DNA of 64,000 nucleotides, from NCBI GenBank assembly GCA_963746325.1, contig CAVVBC010000009.1, positions 150,455-214,454 of the forward strand, written 5' to 3'. The notes below the pieces were generated by a model, which did no database searches, had not been told where the DNA came from, and was given only the letters and a program-made list of their open reading frames with translations. Made by a program: the position numbers and the translations under genes. Numbering within the stretch: position 1 is the first letter of the stretch; every line of letters begins with the position of its first letter. This DNA is from RPQJ01 sp963746325. GTDB taxonomy: Bacteria; Pseudomonadota; Gammaproteobacteria; Steroidobacterales; Steroidobacteraceae. Shown here in pieces: positions 34,418-44,775 of this stretch.

Positions 34418-34948
34418 ATGCACAAGAAAGTGAAACTCGCCGCCAGCAGCGCCGCCATTGCACTACTGTTGCCCTTGGCCGCCAACGCTACCGACCCCAA
34501 CTATGCCAAGAAGCTGGAGCGCTCCGGATGCACCCAGGTGTCCGAGTTGCAGGGCTGCGATATCAACAAGACCAAGGCCGAGAACGCCAAGGCCGGGTTT
34601 ATTGCGGCTCCGGCCTCCTCCGGCAAAGAGAGTTACCAGAGCAAGCTCGAACGCTCCGGCTGCACCCAGGCGTCCGAGTTGCAGGGCTGCGACATCAACA
34701 AGACCAAGGCCGAGAACGCCAAGGCCGGGTTTGGCGCAGCGACGGCGGCCGGAAGCAGCGACCGTGCACCAGCGGCTGCAATTCAGGCCTGCAACAAGTT
34801 CGCCAACGAGGGTTACGACGGCACGATCGTAAGCCAGAGCGCAATGAAGCCCGGCTATTGGGAAGTGGTGATGCGTTTCGAGCAGTATCAATACGTCTGC
34901 AACGTCAGCAGCAGTGGCAAGGTCGAGTCGTTCAACAAGATCAACTGA
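34418..34948 (+). CDS. Exported protein with a 33-residue tandem repeat
   Basis: A 176-residue secreted protein with a signal peptide about 1-25 (ALLLPLAANA-T). Residues about 29-61 and 73-105 are near-identical 33-residue units (KLERSGCTQ, SELQGCDINKTKAENAKAGF), each with two Cys, separated by an 11-residue spacer (from IAAPASSGKES). The last 70 residues (AIQACNKFANEGYDG, YWEVVMRFEQYQYVC) form a separate PepSY-like small domain with two Cys. The Cys pairs probably form disulfides in the periplasm. Function is unknown. Confidence 0.65.
   Translation: MHKKVKLAASSAAIALLLPLAANATDPNYAKKLERSGCTQVSELQGCDINKTKAENAKAGFIAAPASSGKESYQSKLERSGCTQASELQGCDINKTKAENAKAGFGAATAAGSSDRAPAAAIQACNKFANEGYDGTIVSQSAMKPGYWEVVMRFEQYQYVCNVSSSGKVESFNKIN
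34502..34600 (+). repeat. 99-bp in-gene direct repeat, unit 1
   Basis: Encodes YAKKLERSGCTQVSELQGCD and the 13 residues after it. Unit 2 follows at 132 bp spacing, and the last 50 bases of both units are almost identical, which implies recent duplication. Confidence 0.75.
34634..34732 (+). repeat. 99-bp in-gene direct repeat, unit 2
   Basis: Encodes YQSKLERSGCTQASELQGCD and the 13 residues after it, differing from unit 1 at only three residues (AK/QS and V/A). Confidence 0.75.
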
Positions 34949-34959
34949 CCACCGACGAG

Positions 34960-36795
34960 CTACTCCACCGTCACGCTCTTCGCCAGGTTCCTCGGCTGAT
35001 CCACGTCCGTTCCCTTGAGGATGGCGCAGTGATACGCCAGCAGCTGCAGCGGAATCGTGTACACCACCGGCGCCTGGAAGTAGCTCACGTGCCGCGGCAT
35101 CTCGATCACGTGCACGCCGTCTTCCGACTGCATGCCTGACTCCGGATCGGCGAACACGTACAGCTCGCCGCCGCGCGCGCGCACTTCCATCAGGTTCGAT
35201 TTCAGCTTTTCCAGCAGGTCGTTGTTTGGCGCGATCGTGATGATCGGCATGTCGGCGTCCACCAGCGCGAGCGGGCCGTGCTTCAGCTCGCCGGCCGGAT
35301 AGGCCTCGGCATGGATGTACGAAATCTCCTTCAGCTTCAGCGCACCTTCCATCGCGATCGGATGCATCGGGCCACGGCCGAGGAACAGCGCGTGCTGCTT
35401 GTCGACGAAGCGCTTCGCCAGCTCCTTGATGACCGGGTCGAGCTTGAGCGTGGCTTCGATCAGTGACGGGATGCCGATCAGGCGCTGCACCAGCCCGCGC
35501 TCGCGCTCGGCGTCGGCGCCATGAAACTTGGCAAGCGCCACCACCAGCATGCCGAACGCCGTGAGCTGCGTGGTGAACGCCTTGGTCGACGCCACGCCGA
35601 TCTCGGGGCCCGCGCGCGTGAGCATGACGAGTTCGGACTCGCGCACCAGCGAGCTCTCGGGCACGTTGCAGATGGCCAGCTGCGACAGGTAGCCGGCCTG
35701 CTTGGCGAGACGCAGTGCTGCAAGGGTATCGGCGGTCTCGCCGGACTGCGAGACGCTCACGAACAACGTGTTCTGGGGTACTACCGGATTGCGGTAGCGG
35801 TATTCGCTGGCGATCTCCACCCAGCACGGCAGGCGGCAGATCTGTTCGATGAAGTACTTGGCGACCGATGCCGCGTGATAGCTGGTGCCGCACGCGACGA
35901 TGCGCACCGCTTCGGTCTTGGCGAATACGGCCTGCGCCGCCGGGCCGAATGCGGCCTCGAGCAACTTGCCGCCCGCGACGCGTTCCTCCAGCGTCTGCGC
36001 CACGGCGCGTGGCTGCTCGTGGATCTCCTTCAGCATGTAATGCGGAAAGTCGCCCTTCTCGGCCGCATCGGCCGAGAGTTCGCTCTCATGCACCTTGCGC
36101 TGGATCGTGTTGCCGTCCTTGTCCGAGATGCGCACGCCGTCGCGCCGGATCTCGCACACGTCGCCTTCTTCCAGGAAGACGAACCTGCGCGTCACCGGCA
36201 GCAGCGCCGCGACGTCGGAGGCCACGAAATTCTCGCCCTCGCCCAGGCCCACCACGACCGGGCAGCCTTCGCGCGCCAGCACGATGCGCTCGGGATCCTT
36301 CTGCGAGATCACCGCCAGCGCGTAAGCGCCCTGCAGTTCGGAGACGGTGGCGCGCACCGCCTTGAACAGGTCGCCGGTTTTCTGCAGGTGGTAGTGCACG
36401 CGGTGCGCGATCACTTCGGTGTCCGTCTCGGACGTGAATTCGTAGCCCGCGGCCTTGAGCTCGTCGCGCAGCTCGTCGTGGTTTTCGATGATGCCGTTGT
36501 GGACCAGCGCGATGCCGTCTTTCGAGATGTGCGGGTGGGCGTTGCGCTCGCTCGGCACGCCGTGCGTGGCCCAGCGCGTGTGCGCGATGCCGAGCAGGCC
36601 GTCGGTGGGGCTCTGCTCGAGCGCTTCCTCGAGCATGCGAACCTTGCCCACCGCTCGCAGCCGCTTGATGGTGCCGGCGTCAGTCAGCACGGCGACGCCG
36701 GCCGAGTCGTAACCGCGGTATTCGAGGCGACGCAGGCCCTCGATCAGGATGGGCACGACGTCACGCTGGGCGACGGCTCCGACGATTCCGCACAT
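34960..36795 (-). CDS. glmS: Glutamine-fructose-6-phosphate aminotransferase
   Basis: Full-length GlmS of 611 residues, starting MCGIVGAVAQRDVVPILIEG, with the N-terminal nucleophile Cys2 exposed after Met removal. The glutaminase domain (1-240) includes RGYDSAG and HTRWATHG; two SIS domains follow (about 280-600: ACGTSYHA, SVSQSGETADTLAAL, KLKEISYIHAEAYPAGELKHG). The protein ends DQPRNLAKSVTVE, the usual C-terminus. It makes glucosamine-6-phosphate for peptidoglycan and LPS. It is convergent with the repeat-protein gene (11-bp gap). In many relatives it sits next to glmU; here glmU is at 59725-61098. Confidence 0.97.
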   Translation of the reverse strand: MCGIVGAVAQRDVVPILIEGLRRLEYRGYDSAGVAVLTDAGTIKRLRAVGKVRMLEEALEQSPTDGLLGIAHTRWATHGVPSERNAHPHISKDGIALVHNGIIENHDELRDELKAAGYEFTSETDTEVIAHRVHYHLQKTGDLFKAVRATVSELQGAYALAVISQKDPERIVLAREGCPVVVGLGEGENFVASDVAALLPVTRRFVFLEEGDVCEIRRDGVRISDKDGNTIQRKVHESELSADAAEKGDFPHYMLKEIHEQPRAVAQTLEERVAGGKLLEAAFGPAAQAVFAKTEAVRIVACGTSYHAASVAKYFIEQICRLPCWVEIASEYRYRNPVVPQNTLFVSVSQSGETADTLAALRLAKQAGYLSQLAICNVPESSLVRESELVMLTRAGPEIGVASTKAFTTQLTAFGMLVVALAKFHGADAERERGLVQRLIGIPSLIEATLKLDPVIKELAKRFVDKQHALFLGRGPMHPIAMEGALKLKEISYIHAEAYPAGELKHGPLALVDADMPIITIAPNNDLLEKLKSNLMEVRARGGELYVFADPESGMQSEDGVHVIEMPRHVSYFQAPVVYTIPLQLLAYHCAILKGTDVDQPRNLAKSVTVE

Positions 36796-37019
36796 GCTCG
36801 ATCCTTTTTCCGCGGGGCGGCGAGACTAACAGTTTTTCGTTTCAGATCAAAGGACTACGCCCGCCCGCCAGGGCCCGCGCTGCTCCCTCCACCCCACCCG
36901 AAGCACGATTTTACGGCCCCACGGGGGCCCTGACCGGCTTTACGTCACATTCGGAGCCGGCGAGGGGCCCGGGCACCCCTCGCCCCTCCCCGCCTCAGCC
37001 CGCTGGGGCGACGGCCCGT

Positions 37020-37760
37020 TCAGACGCCGGTGACGTTGCCGTCGCGGGCGCGCAGCAGCTTGAACCGATGGAAGCCGAGGCGCTCGAGCTGATCGAGGTC
37101 GAAGTCCTGCATGCCGAGCAGTTCCCGGTACTTCAGTTTCTGCGAACACCGGAACAGCGACTTGTCGCCGGTCTTGTTGGCCTTCGAGATGCTCGGATAG
37201 CAGATCCTGGCAGGGCACGTCAGGGCACAGCCGGCGTTGGCAAACAGCGTGATCTGGTCCTTGTTGCCGATCGAGGCGAGGAAGGCCTCGTCCTCGTTGG
37301 CGCTCATCGGCAGGATGATGCTGTCGTAGAGGGCGGACGCCTTGTCGATCTTCGCCAGGCTGTCGATGTTCTTGATCACGCTGGCTTCGAGTCGGTACTG
37401 GGGAAAATCCCGGCGGATCCACCGCGCCAGGTTGTCGTTGGTGACGATGATCGAGTTGCCCGGCCGATGGTGCTTTTCGAGCATGGGTCGGTTGGCCGCG
37501 TATTCCTCCGGCGAGGCGTCGTGATTGGTCAACGGCAGGCGCAAGCCGATGCCCATCTCGTACATCGATTTCAGGTCGTACGCGCTGAGTTCGGTACCGC
37601 CGTAGATGCGGCCGCCGTAGAGCGTGCTCTTGTCGGTCGTGAACCCGAAGAAGCTGTCGATCTGGGCGACGGGGATGTCGCTGAAATGCCGCTTCATGAA
37701 CATCTGGATCGGCATGGCGGTCGCCTTGCCGCGGGCCGAGATGGTGAATTGCCGGTTCAC
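37020..37760 (-). CDS. Unknown protein with four-Cys cluster
   Basis: A 246-residue protein from a GTG in a GTGA overlap with the racemase-like gene. I do not recognise its family firmly. It has a barrel-like pattern (GRIYGGTELS, IIVTNDN, ASVIKNIDS, YDSIILPMS, ITLFANAGC) reminiscent of U32-type proteins. Four cysteines, Cys178, Cys182, Cys187 and Cys205 (GCALTCPARICYPS, FRCSQ), could hold an Fe-S cluster. There is no SAM CxxxCxxC motif. Coupling to the racemase-like gene suggests a shared substrate. The 223 bp between this gene and glmS hold only a short GGCCCC/GGGGCC hairpin. Confidence 0.6.
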   Translation of the reverse strand: MNRQFTISARGKATAMPIQMFMKRHFSDIPVAQIDSFFGFTTDKSTLYGGRIYGGTELSAYDLKSMYEMGIGLRLPLTNHDASPEEYAANRPMLEKHHRPGNSIIVTNDNLARWIRRDFPQYRLEASVIKNIDSLAKIDKASALYDSIILPMSANEDEAFLASIGNKDQITLFANAGCALTCPARICYPSISKANKTGDKSLFRCSQKLKYRELLGMQDFDLDQLERLGFHRFKLLRARDGNVTGV

Positions 37761-38485
37761 GGGCGCAGCCACCGCGCCACTGCCCGGTACAGCGACGAGT
37801 CTGCCGGCGCCAGGGGCAGGCCGAGGTCGCGCTCGAGACGCTCGATCCAGTGCGCCGTGCGGATGCCCGTGCCGACGATGATCATCGCCTCGGCGTCGGG
37901 TGCGGCGGCCCGCGTGCGGCGCAGGCTCGCCAGGACCTCGTCCTCGCTGAATTGGTAATGCCGCGCACTGACGCTGGCCTGGTCCGGGAACAGGCCCTGT
38001 TCGACGAAGGTCTGGAATGCCTCGATGTGGAAGCCGCCGTGCTGCAGGAACGCCGTGAACATCGCCTTCCATTCAGGACTGTAATAGGGGGCGGCCACGG
38101 CCACCCTGCGCGCCCGGAGTCGATCGAGTTCATCGAGGATCGCCACCGCGTTCAGCACCACGGGCACGCCGCAGGCCTGGCCGATCCGCTCGCCCGCCGC
38201 GCGCGCGCCCGCGGGCGTCTGGCCGATCAGGCAGCCGAAGCCCGGCCCGTCCTGGATGATCAGCTCGCAGCCTGCCTCGGCCAGCATTCTCGCCGCCGTG
38301 ACGAGATGCAGCTCGGACGCGGCAATGGCCTCGAAACTGTAGTCGAATCCGGGTGGCGGCAGGATCGTCTGCTGCAGGTGCAGCTGTCCCGGATACAGCC
38401 GTTCCAGGTCCGGCGCGTTGGGGTCCATCCAGCCGGGCGCGGATACGATGCCGAGCCGTCGCTTCGTGGTTGCAGTCCCGCTCAT
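37757..38485 (-). CDS. Asp/Glu racemase or arylmalonate decarboxylase-fold protein
   Basis: A 242-residue protein from MSGTATTKRR. The two-domain Asp/Glu racemase layout is visible: LGIVSAPGWMDPNAP at the N-terminus, LIIQDGPGFGCLIGQTP at the first active loop, GVPVVLNAVAILDELD, RVAVAAPYYSPEW, and AMIIVGTGIRTAHWIE at the second loop. In racemases and maleate isomerase these loops carry catalytic Cys (CTSG, CTNLRT). Here the equivalent positions look like Gly or Thr, with one Cys three residues later in loop 1. Activity may differ from racemisation. It is coupled to the Cys-cluster gene. Confidence 0.68.
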   Translation of the reverse strand: MSGTATTKRRLGIVSAPGWMDPNAPDLERLYPGQLHLQQTILPPPGFDYSFEAIAASELHLVTAARMLAEAGCELIIQDGPGFGCLIGQTPAGARAAGERIGQACGVPVVLNAVAILDELDRLRARRVAVAAPYYSPEWKAMFTAFLQHGGFHIEAFQTFVEQGLFPDQASVSARHYQFSEDEVLASLRRTRAAAPDAEAMIIVGTGIRTAHWIERLERDLGLPLAPADSSLYRAVARWLRP

Positions 38486-38504
38486 CGCATGTCTCCCGCG
38501 GGTC

Positions 38505-40110
<1,606 letters not shown>

Positions 40111-40118
<8 letters not shown>

Positions 40119-41370
40119 GTCGAGCCAGCGCCGCGCGCACCCAGTCGATGGGCTTGACCTGCGGCAGGATGACCAGCCAGCCGATCAGCCCGAGCACGTT
40201 GATCGCAGCGACCAGCGCAAACGCCAGTTCGAAGTGGCCGGTCTGGTCGACGAGGATGCCGGTGATCAAGGGTGCGATCAGGCCGGCGACGTTGCCAGCG
40301 GCGTTCTGCACGCCGACCCAGCTGCCCGAGGCCTTGGGCCCGGCGATGATCTGCGGAATCGCGAACACGCCCGGGTAGGAGAAGCCGGCGATGACCTGGA
40401 ACAGGAACAGCGCGGCGAGCGAGCCCCCGATCGGCAGCAGCACCATGCCAGCCATGCAGGCGATGCCGGCGAGATGCGCGACGCCCATGAGGCCCTTGTA
40501 GACGACGTTGGCGCTGCGCCCGTTACGGATCCAGCGGTCGGCGAGCCAGCCCATGAACAGCGCGCTCATGGCGTTGAGCAGGTAGGCCCAGGACGCGATC
40601 AACGCCATCGTGCCCATCGAGAAGCCGCGCTCCTTGACCAGGTAGAACGGCAGCCACGACAGGATGAAGTAGAAGCTGTAGTTGGCGGCGAAATGGCCGA
40701 GCGATGCCCCCCACAGTGCGCGTTGGCGCAGGATCAGCCGCATCGGCGGCACGTCGCGGTCGATCACGCCGGTCTTCGGCGACAGCGCCACCTTGACCTT
40801 GCTCCACGGCCACAGCCACAGCAGCGACAGCGCGCCGAACAGGATGAACACCGGCCGCCAGCCATAGATGCTCATCAGGTAGCCGCCGAGCAGCGTGCCG
40901 ACGGCGGGACCCACCAGGTAGCCGAAGCCGAGCACGCCGTTGGCGACGCCGAGGTGCTCGACCTTGACCGAACTGGCGAACACCTTCGACGCACACGGAA
41001 AGGCCACGCTTTCGCCGACGCCGAGCAGCACCCGCAGCACCACCAGCGCGACGAAGCTGTGTACGAACCCGGTCGCCATCGTGGCAAGCGACCAGATCAC
41101 GAGTCCGGTCGCGAGCACCTTGTGCGCGCCGTAGCGCTCGGCCAGCCAGCCTGCCGGCGCCATGCAGAGCACGTAGCCGTAGTAGAACGCGGAAAGCAGG
41201 AACCCGAGCTGGCTTGCGCTCAGCTGCAGTTCGTCCTGCAGCAGCGGCGCGGCGGTGGCGAGGCTGCCGCGGTCGATGTAGTTGATGAACAGCGCCGCCG
41301 TGACCAGCAGCACCAGGCGCGTGGCCGAGGGCGAATAGCCTGGGCCAGACGTCGCCGTGGGGGTTGCCAT
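40111..41370 (-). CDS. MFS transporter (anion:cation symporter type)
   Basis: A 419-residue, 12-helix major facilitator from MATPTATSG. Signatures: NYIDRGSLATAAP in helix 1, GYVLCMAPAGWLAERYGAHKVLATG in the helix 2-3 loop (motif A), RVLLGVGESVAFPCASKVFA in helix 4, and GWLADRWIRNG in the central repeat. This is the ACS family pattern (glucarate, phthalate or sialate-like acids). Overlap with the esterase gene suggests it imports the organic acid released by that enzyme. Confidence 0.88.
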
Positions 41371-41375
41371 CGGCG

Positions 41376-42365
41376 TCAGGCCGTCACGTCGACGACGACG
41401 CATCCGATCGAGCCGCCCTGCTCCACCAGTTCGTTGGCGCGGGCGATCTCGCTGAGCGGCACACGCTCAGCGATGCGGTGCTGCAGCATGCCGTCGCGAA
41501 AAGCCTGTGTGATGTCGGCGATCGCGTGTTTCTTCGCCGGCTCCGGCATCGAATACACGATGACGAAGTGAAGGGTCAGGTCGAGGTACATCATGCGGAA
41601 GAACGGCAGCTGCGGCTCTTTCACCTGGGTGGAGGAGTACGTGGCGATCACGCCGCTGCTGCGAATGCAGTGCAGGACTTCGTGCAGGTTGGCGCCGAAC
41701 TCGACGTCGATCACGCGGTCGATCGGCTTGCCGCTGTTGAGCGCCTTGACGCGCTCGCCCCACCCCGCTTCGCGGTGATTGAAGACCTGCTGCGCGCCCG
41801 CATCGCGGCAGACAGCCTCGTCGCGGGCATTGCTCGCCGACGCGATCACCCTGGCGCCCGCCATCCTTGCCCACTGGATCGCGTAGTAGCCGACCCGTCC
41901 GGCGCCGCCGGTCACCAGCACGGTCTGGCCGGCAATGGGGCCGTCTGCGTGCACGCAACGGTGTGCGGTCATGATCGGAATGCCGGCGCACGCGCCCACG
42001 TCGAAGCCTGCCTCGATCGGCAGCGTCACCGCCCGCGCGGAATCGAGCGCCACGTACTCGGCCGCCGTGCCGAAGCGGCGTCCGAACTGGGCCTGGTAGA
42101 CCCAGACTCTTTGGCCCACCCGCCTGGCATCGACGCCCTCGCCCACCGATTCGATCACGCCGGCCCCGTCACTGTTCGGGATCACGTAGCCGTCGTCGAG
42201 CAGGTTGGGGAACGAACCAGCGCGCTTCTTGACGTCGGATGGATTGACGCCGCTCGTGCGCAAGCGCACCAGTACCTCGCCTGGACCTGCCACCGGCGTC
42301 GGCTTCTCGCCGAGCACGAGCACGTCGCGTGCCGCGCCAAATCGCTCGAACCATGCTGCTTTCAT
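41376..42365 (-). CDS. Medium-chain quinone oxidoreductase/alcohol dehydrogenase
   Basis: A 329-residue zinc-independent MDR enzyme of the quinone oxidoreductase type. N-terminal GroES-like domain (VLVRLRTSGVNPSDVKKRAG, IPNSDGAGVIESVGEGVD), NADP-binding domain with VLVTGGAGRVGYYAIQWARM (about 148-167) and a C-terminal closing strand. No zinc ligands of the horse-liver type are visible. It lies 21 bp after an SDR gene and 5 bp before the MFS gene, within a same-strand catabolic run. Confidence 0.85.
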   Translation of the reverse strand: MKAAWFERFGAARDVLVLGEKPTPVAGPGEVLVRLRTSGVNPSDVKKRAGSFPNLLDDGYVIPNSDGAGVIESVGEGVDARRVGQRVWVYQAQFGRRFGTAAEYVALDSARAVTLPIEAGFDVGACAGIPIMTAHRCVHADGPIAGQTVLVTGGAGRVGYYAIQWARMAGARVIASASNARDEAVCRDAGAQQVFNHREAGWGERVKALNSGKPIDRVIDVEFGANLHEVLHCIRSSGVIATYSSTQVKEPQLPFFRMMYLDLTLHFVIVYSMPEPAKKHAIADITQAFRDGMLQHRIAERVPLSEIARANELVEQGGSIGCVVVDVTA

Positions 42366-42386
42366 CGAATTTCCTGGTGCGTGCGC

Positions 42387-43181
42387 TCAGTCGTCGAGCC
42401 AGTTCGAGAGTGATTCCGTGTGACCGTCGACGCCGATGATCTGGCCCGAAATCATGCGGCCCTGCGGTGAGGCGAGAAAGAACACCGTGTTGGCCACGTC
42501 TTCGGCGTCGACGAATTGCCGCAGCGACACCTGCCGCTCATAGAGCTTGCGGATCGCCGCCGGCTCCATGCCGCGCGCAGCCGCATCACGCTCGATGACG
42601 CCATCGATGCGCGGGCCCTTGATGCTGCCCGGGCAGATGGCATTGACGCGGATGCCCTCGGGACCGAGCTCCATCGCGAGCGTCTTGGTGAATCCGAGCA
42701 GCGCCCACTTGCAGGCAGCGTACGGCGTACGGAACGGAAAGCCGAAAAACGCCGCACTGGACGCGATGTTGATGATCGAGCCGCCGCCCGCGGCGCGGAG
42801 CAGCGGCACCGCACGGCGCGTGCAGTAGAACTGGCCGTTCAGGTCGACCGCGACCGTGCGGTCCCAGTCGGCGGGCGCGATCTTCTCGACCGGCGCCGTG
42901 GGGCCGGCGATGCCCGCGTTGTTGATCATCACGTCGACGCGACCGTACTTCGCGGCGATCTCGTCGAACCAGGCATCGACCTGCCCCGCATCGCTCACGT
43001 CGACGACGCTGGCCAGCGCCTGCGGGTGCGCAGCGCGGAACTCCTGCACTGCCGCCGGATTCGCATCGCAGACATGCACGCGAAAGCCGCCTTCCTCGAA
43101 GCGTTCGGCGGTCCTGCGTCCGAGGCCCGTCGCGGCCCCGGAGATGACGACGACGGGCGCAGGTGCCAAGCGATTCTCCAC
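42387..43181 (-). CDS. Short-chain dehydrogenase/reductase
   Basis: A classical SDR of 264 residues. Cofactor motif SGAATGLGRRTAERF (Gly-rich loop at about 14-22), NNAGIAG (about 88-94), the active Ser in SSAAFFGFPF and the catalytic pair YAACK (Tyr/Lys). The Asp after beta-2 (HVCDAN) suggests NAD preference. The C-terminal motif GQIIGVDGH is typical of SDRs acting on small hydroxy acids or sugars. The substrate is unknown. Confidence 0.9.
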   Translation of the reverse strand: MENRLAPAPVVVISGAATGLGRRTAERFEEGGFRVHVCDANPAAVQEFRAAHPQALASVVDVSDAGQVDAWFDEIAAKYGRVDVMINNAGIAGPTAPVEKIAPADWDRTVAVDLNGQFYCTRRAVPLLRAAGGGSIINIASSAAFFGFPFRTPYAACKWALLGFTKTLAMELGPEGIRVNAICPGSIKGPRIDGVIERDAAARGMEPAAIRKLYERQVSLRQFVDAEDVANTVFFLASPQGRMISGQIIGVDGHTESLSNWLDD

Positions 43182-43201
43182 GTCTGGTGTCTGGACCCGA
43201 C

Positions 43202-43747
43202 TCAGGCCGGCGGCAGGTAGTCGAAGATGAACGTGATCCGGTCTTCGGCGCCGCCATTCATGACGCTGTGCATCTTCTGGTTGTTGATTTCATAAGCCTG
43301 GCCGACTTCCATGCGGCACGGCCGGCCGTCGATCGTGAAGCGCACGCGCGGATTGGTGGTGATCGGCACGTGGATCCGGTGACCGGCGGCAAAGGAAGGG
43401 TGCGTATCGCGATGGGGCAGGATGCGTCCACCGGCCAGCAGCTTGGCGGCCATGGCGCGCAGGATCCTGCCGCCCGGGGCGTAGTGGCGGTCGAGGATTT
43501 CCTGCATGACCGGCTCCGCGACGGCGCCCAGTCGATCCCAGCCCTGCTTGCGGCTGATCCTCGCCTCCGGCCACGCATCGACTTCGGCGAACAGCAGCAC
43601 GATCGAGCGCGTCTGCTCGTGCACTTCGTAGTCCTGTTGTCGCTGTGTGTTTTCGTTCCACGCAGCCTCGTCCTGCGCCAGGATGGCGGCGGCGAGGTCC
43701 TGCATTGCAACCTCGCCGAAGCTGCGGATCGGCACGTCGATGTCCAT
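43202..43747 (-). CDS. Aspartyl/asparaginyl beta-hydroxylase family protein
   Basis: A 181-residue Fe(II)/2-oxoglutarate-type dioxygenase. The core has LPHRDTHPSF and HRIHVPITTNPRVRF, which supply the His ligands and the Arg for 2-oxoglutarate, followed by GQAYEINNQKMHSV. It would hydroxylate a free or peptide-bound amino acid or a related small molecule. It lies between an SDR gene and the D-glutamate module on the same strand. The substrate is unknown. Confidence 0.78.
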   Translation of the reverse strand: MDIDVPIRSFGEVAMQDLAAAILAQDEAAWNENTQRQQDYEVHEQTRSIVLLFAEVDAWPEARISRKQGWDRLGAVAEPVMQEILDRHYAPGGRILRAMAAKLLAGGRILPHRDTHPSFAAGHRIHVPITTNPRVRFTIDGRPCRMEVGQAYEINNQKMHSVMNGGAEDRITFIFDYLPPA

Positions 43748-43791
43748 CGCTCTACGCTACTGCACTCGACGCGCGCGGGCAATTGCAGCGC

Positions 43792-44775
43792 TCAGCCCCA
43801 GAGCGCGGGCTCCGGCTCGTGCATGACGCCGCCTTCGAAGCGGATCGCGTGGCGTCGATCCAGTCGCTGCAGCAACGGACCATCCAGGTCCGTGACGGAA
43901 CAGGCCTGGGCGACCAGGAAGGCCGGCGCCATGCCCAGCGACGTGCCACACATGTTGCCCACCATCAGGCCGAGCCCGAGTCGCCGCGCTTCGGCGCACA
44001 TCGCGAGTGCTTCGGTGAGCCCGCCGCACTTGTCCAGCTTGATGTTGATCGACTGGTAGCGTCCGGCTAAGCCGGCAATCGAGTGGCGATCGGTGCAGGA
44101 CTCGTCCGCCGCGACCGGCATGGGACTGCGCAGGCCATCGAGCGTGGCATCTGCTCCGCGTGGAACGGGTTGCTCGACCATTTCGACGCCGAGCCTGTGC
44201 AATTCCGGCAGCAGCTGCTCGAGCAGGTCGCGCGTCCAGCCCTGGTTGGCGTCGACGATGACGCGGGCCGCGGGGTGCACCTCGCGCACGCAGCGCACGA
44301 GGCCGACGTGGCGCTCGGCATCGACCTTGAGCTTGAGCAGCGGGTAGGCGAGCGCCTGTTGCGCCTTGCGCCGCACTTCCTGCTCGTCGCCCAGGCCGAT
44401 CGTGAACGCCGTGGTCACCGGCTGCGGCGCAGGCAGTCCAGCGAGCTTCCAGGCGGGAATGCCCGCTTCCTTCGCTCGCAGGTCCCACAGCGCACAATCG
44501 AGGGCATTGCGTGCGCCACCGGCCGGCAATAGGTCGAGCAGCTCGGCGCCCGACAATCGGTCGTGCAGGGCGTGGCGGACGGCTTCGACCTGCGACGCCA
44601 TCGACTCCGGCGTCTCGCCGTCGTAGTCGACGCCGGCGGCCTCGGCCCAGCCGCGCTGGCCGCGGGGACCGGTCAGCTGCACGACCAGCAGCGGCACGTG
44701 CGTGTTCGCATCGCGCGCCGTGACGAATGGCTCGCTCAGCTCCCAGCGCTCGACGTGGGTCGCTACCTCGATCAT
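43792..44775 (-). CDS. dgcA: Enolase-superfamily epimerase, DgcA-like (N-acetyl-D-glutamate racemase)
   Basis: A 327-residue member of the muconate cycloisomerase/dipeptide epimerase branch, from MIEVATHVERW. Capping domain 1-125; barrel with the catalytic Lys of LLKLKVDAERH, metal ligands in VDANQGW, EQPVPRGAD and DESC, and the second Lys in INIKLDKCGG. It overlaps the DUF1611 gene by 4 bp (ATGA). That pairing is the known DgcN-DgcA arrangement, in which DgcA racemises N-acetyl-D-glutamate to the L form. A dipeptide epimerase (Ala-Glu) role is the alternative. Confidence 0.78.
   Translation of the reverse strand: MIEVATHVERWELSEPFVTARDANTHVPLLVVQLTGPRGQRGWAEAAGVDYDGETPESMASQVEAVRHALHDRLSGAELLDLLPAGGARNALDCALWDLRAKEAGIPAWKLAGLPAPQPVTTAFTIGLGDEQEVRRKAQQALAYPLLKLKVDAERHVGLVRCVREVHPAARVIVDANQGWTRDLLEQLLPELHRLGVEMVEQPVPRGADATLDGLRSPMPVAADESCTDRHSIAGLAGRYQSINIKLDKCGGLTEALAMCAEARRLGLGLMVGNMCGTSLGMAPAFLVAQACSVTDLDGPLLQRLDRRHAIRFEGGVMHEPEPALWG

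Noticed and set aside
35521..36933. 470-codon + strand frame opposite glmS
   Set aside because: GlmS is certain; the other frame is a codon-bias shadow.
36796..37019. glmS ribozyme or other riboswitch near glmS
   Set aside because: The glmS ribozyme is known from Firmicutes, and no matching leader is seen; the hairpin here is short and lacks a T-run.
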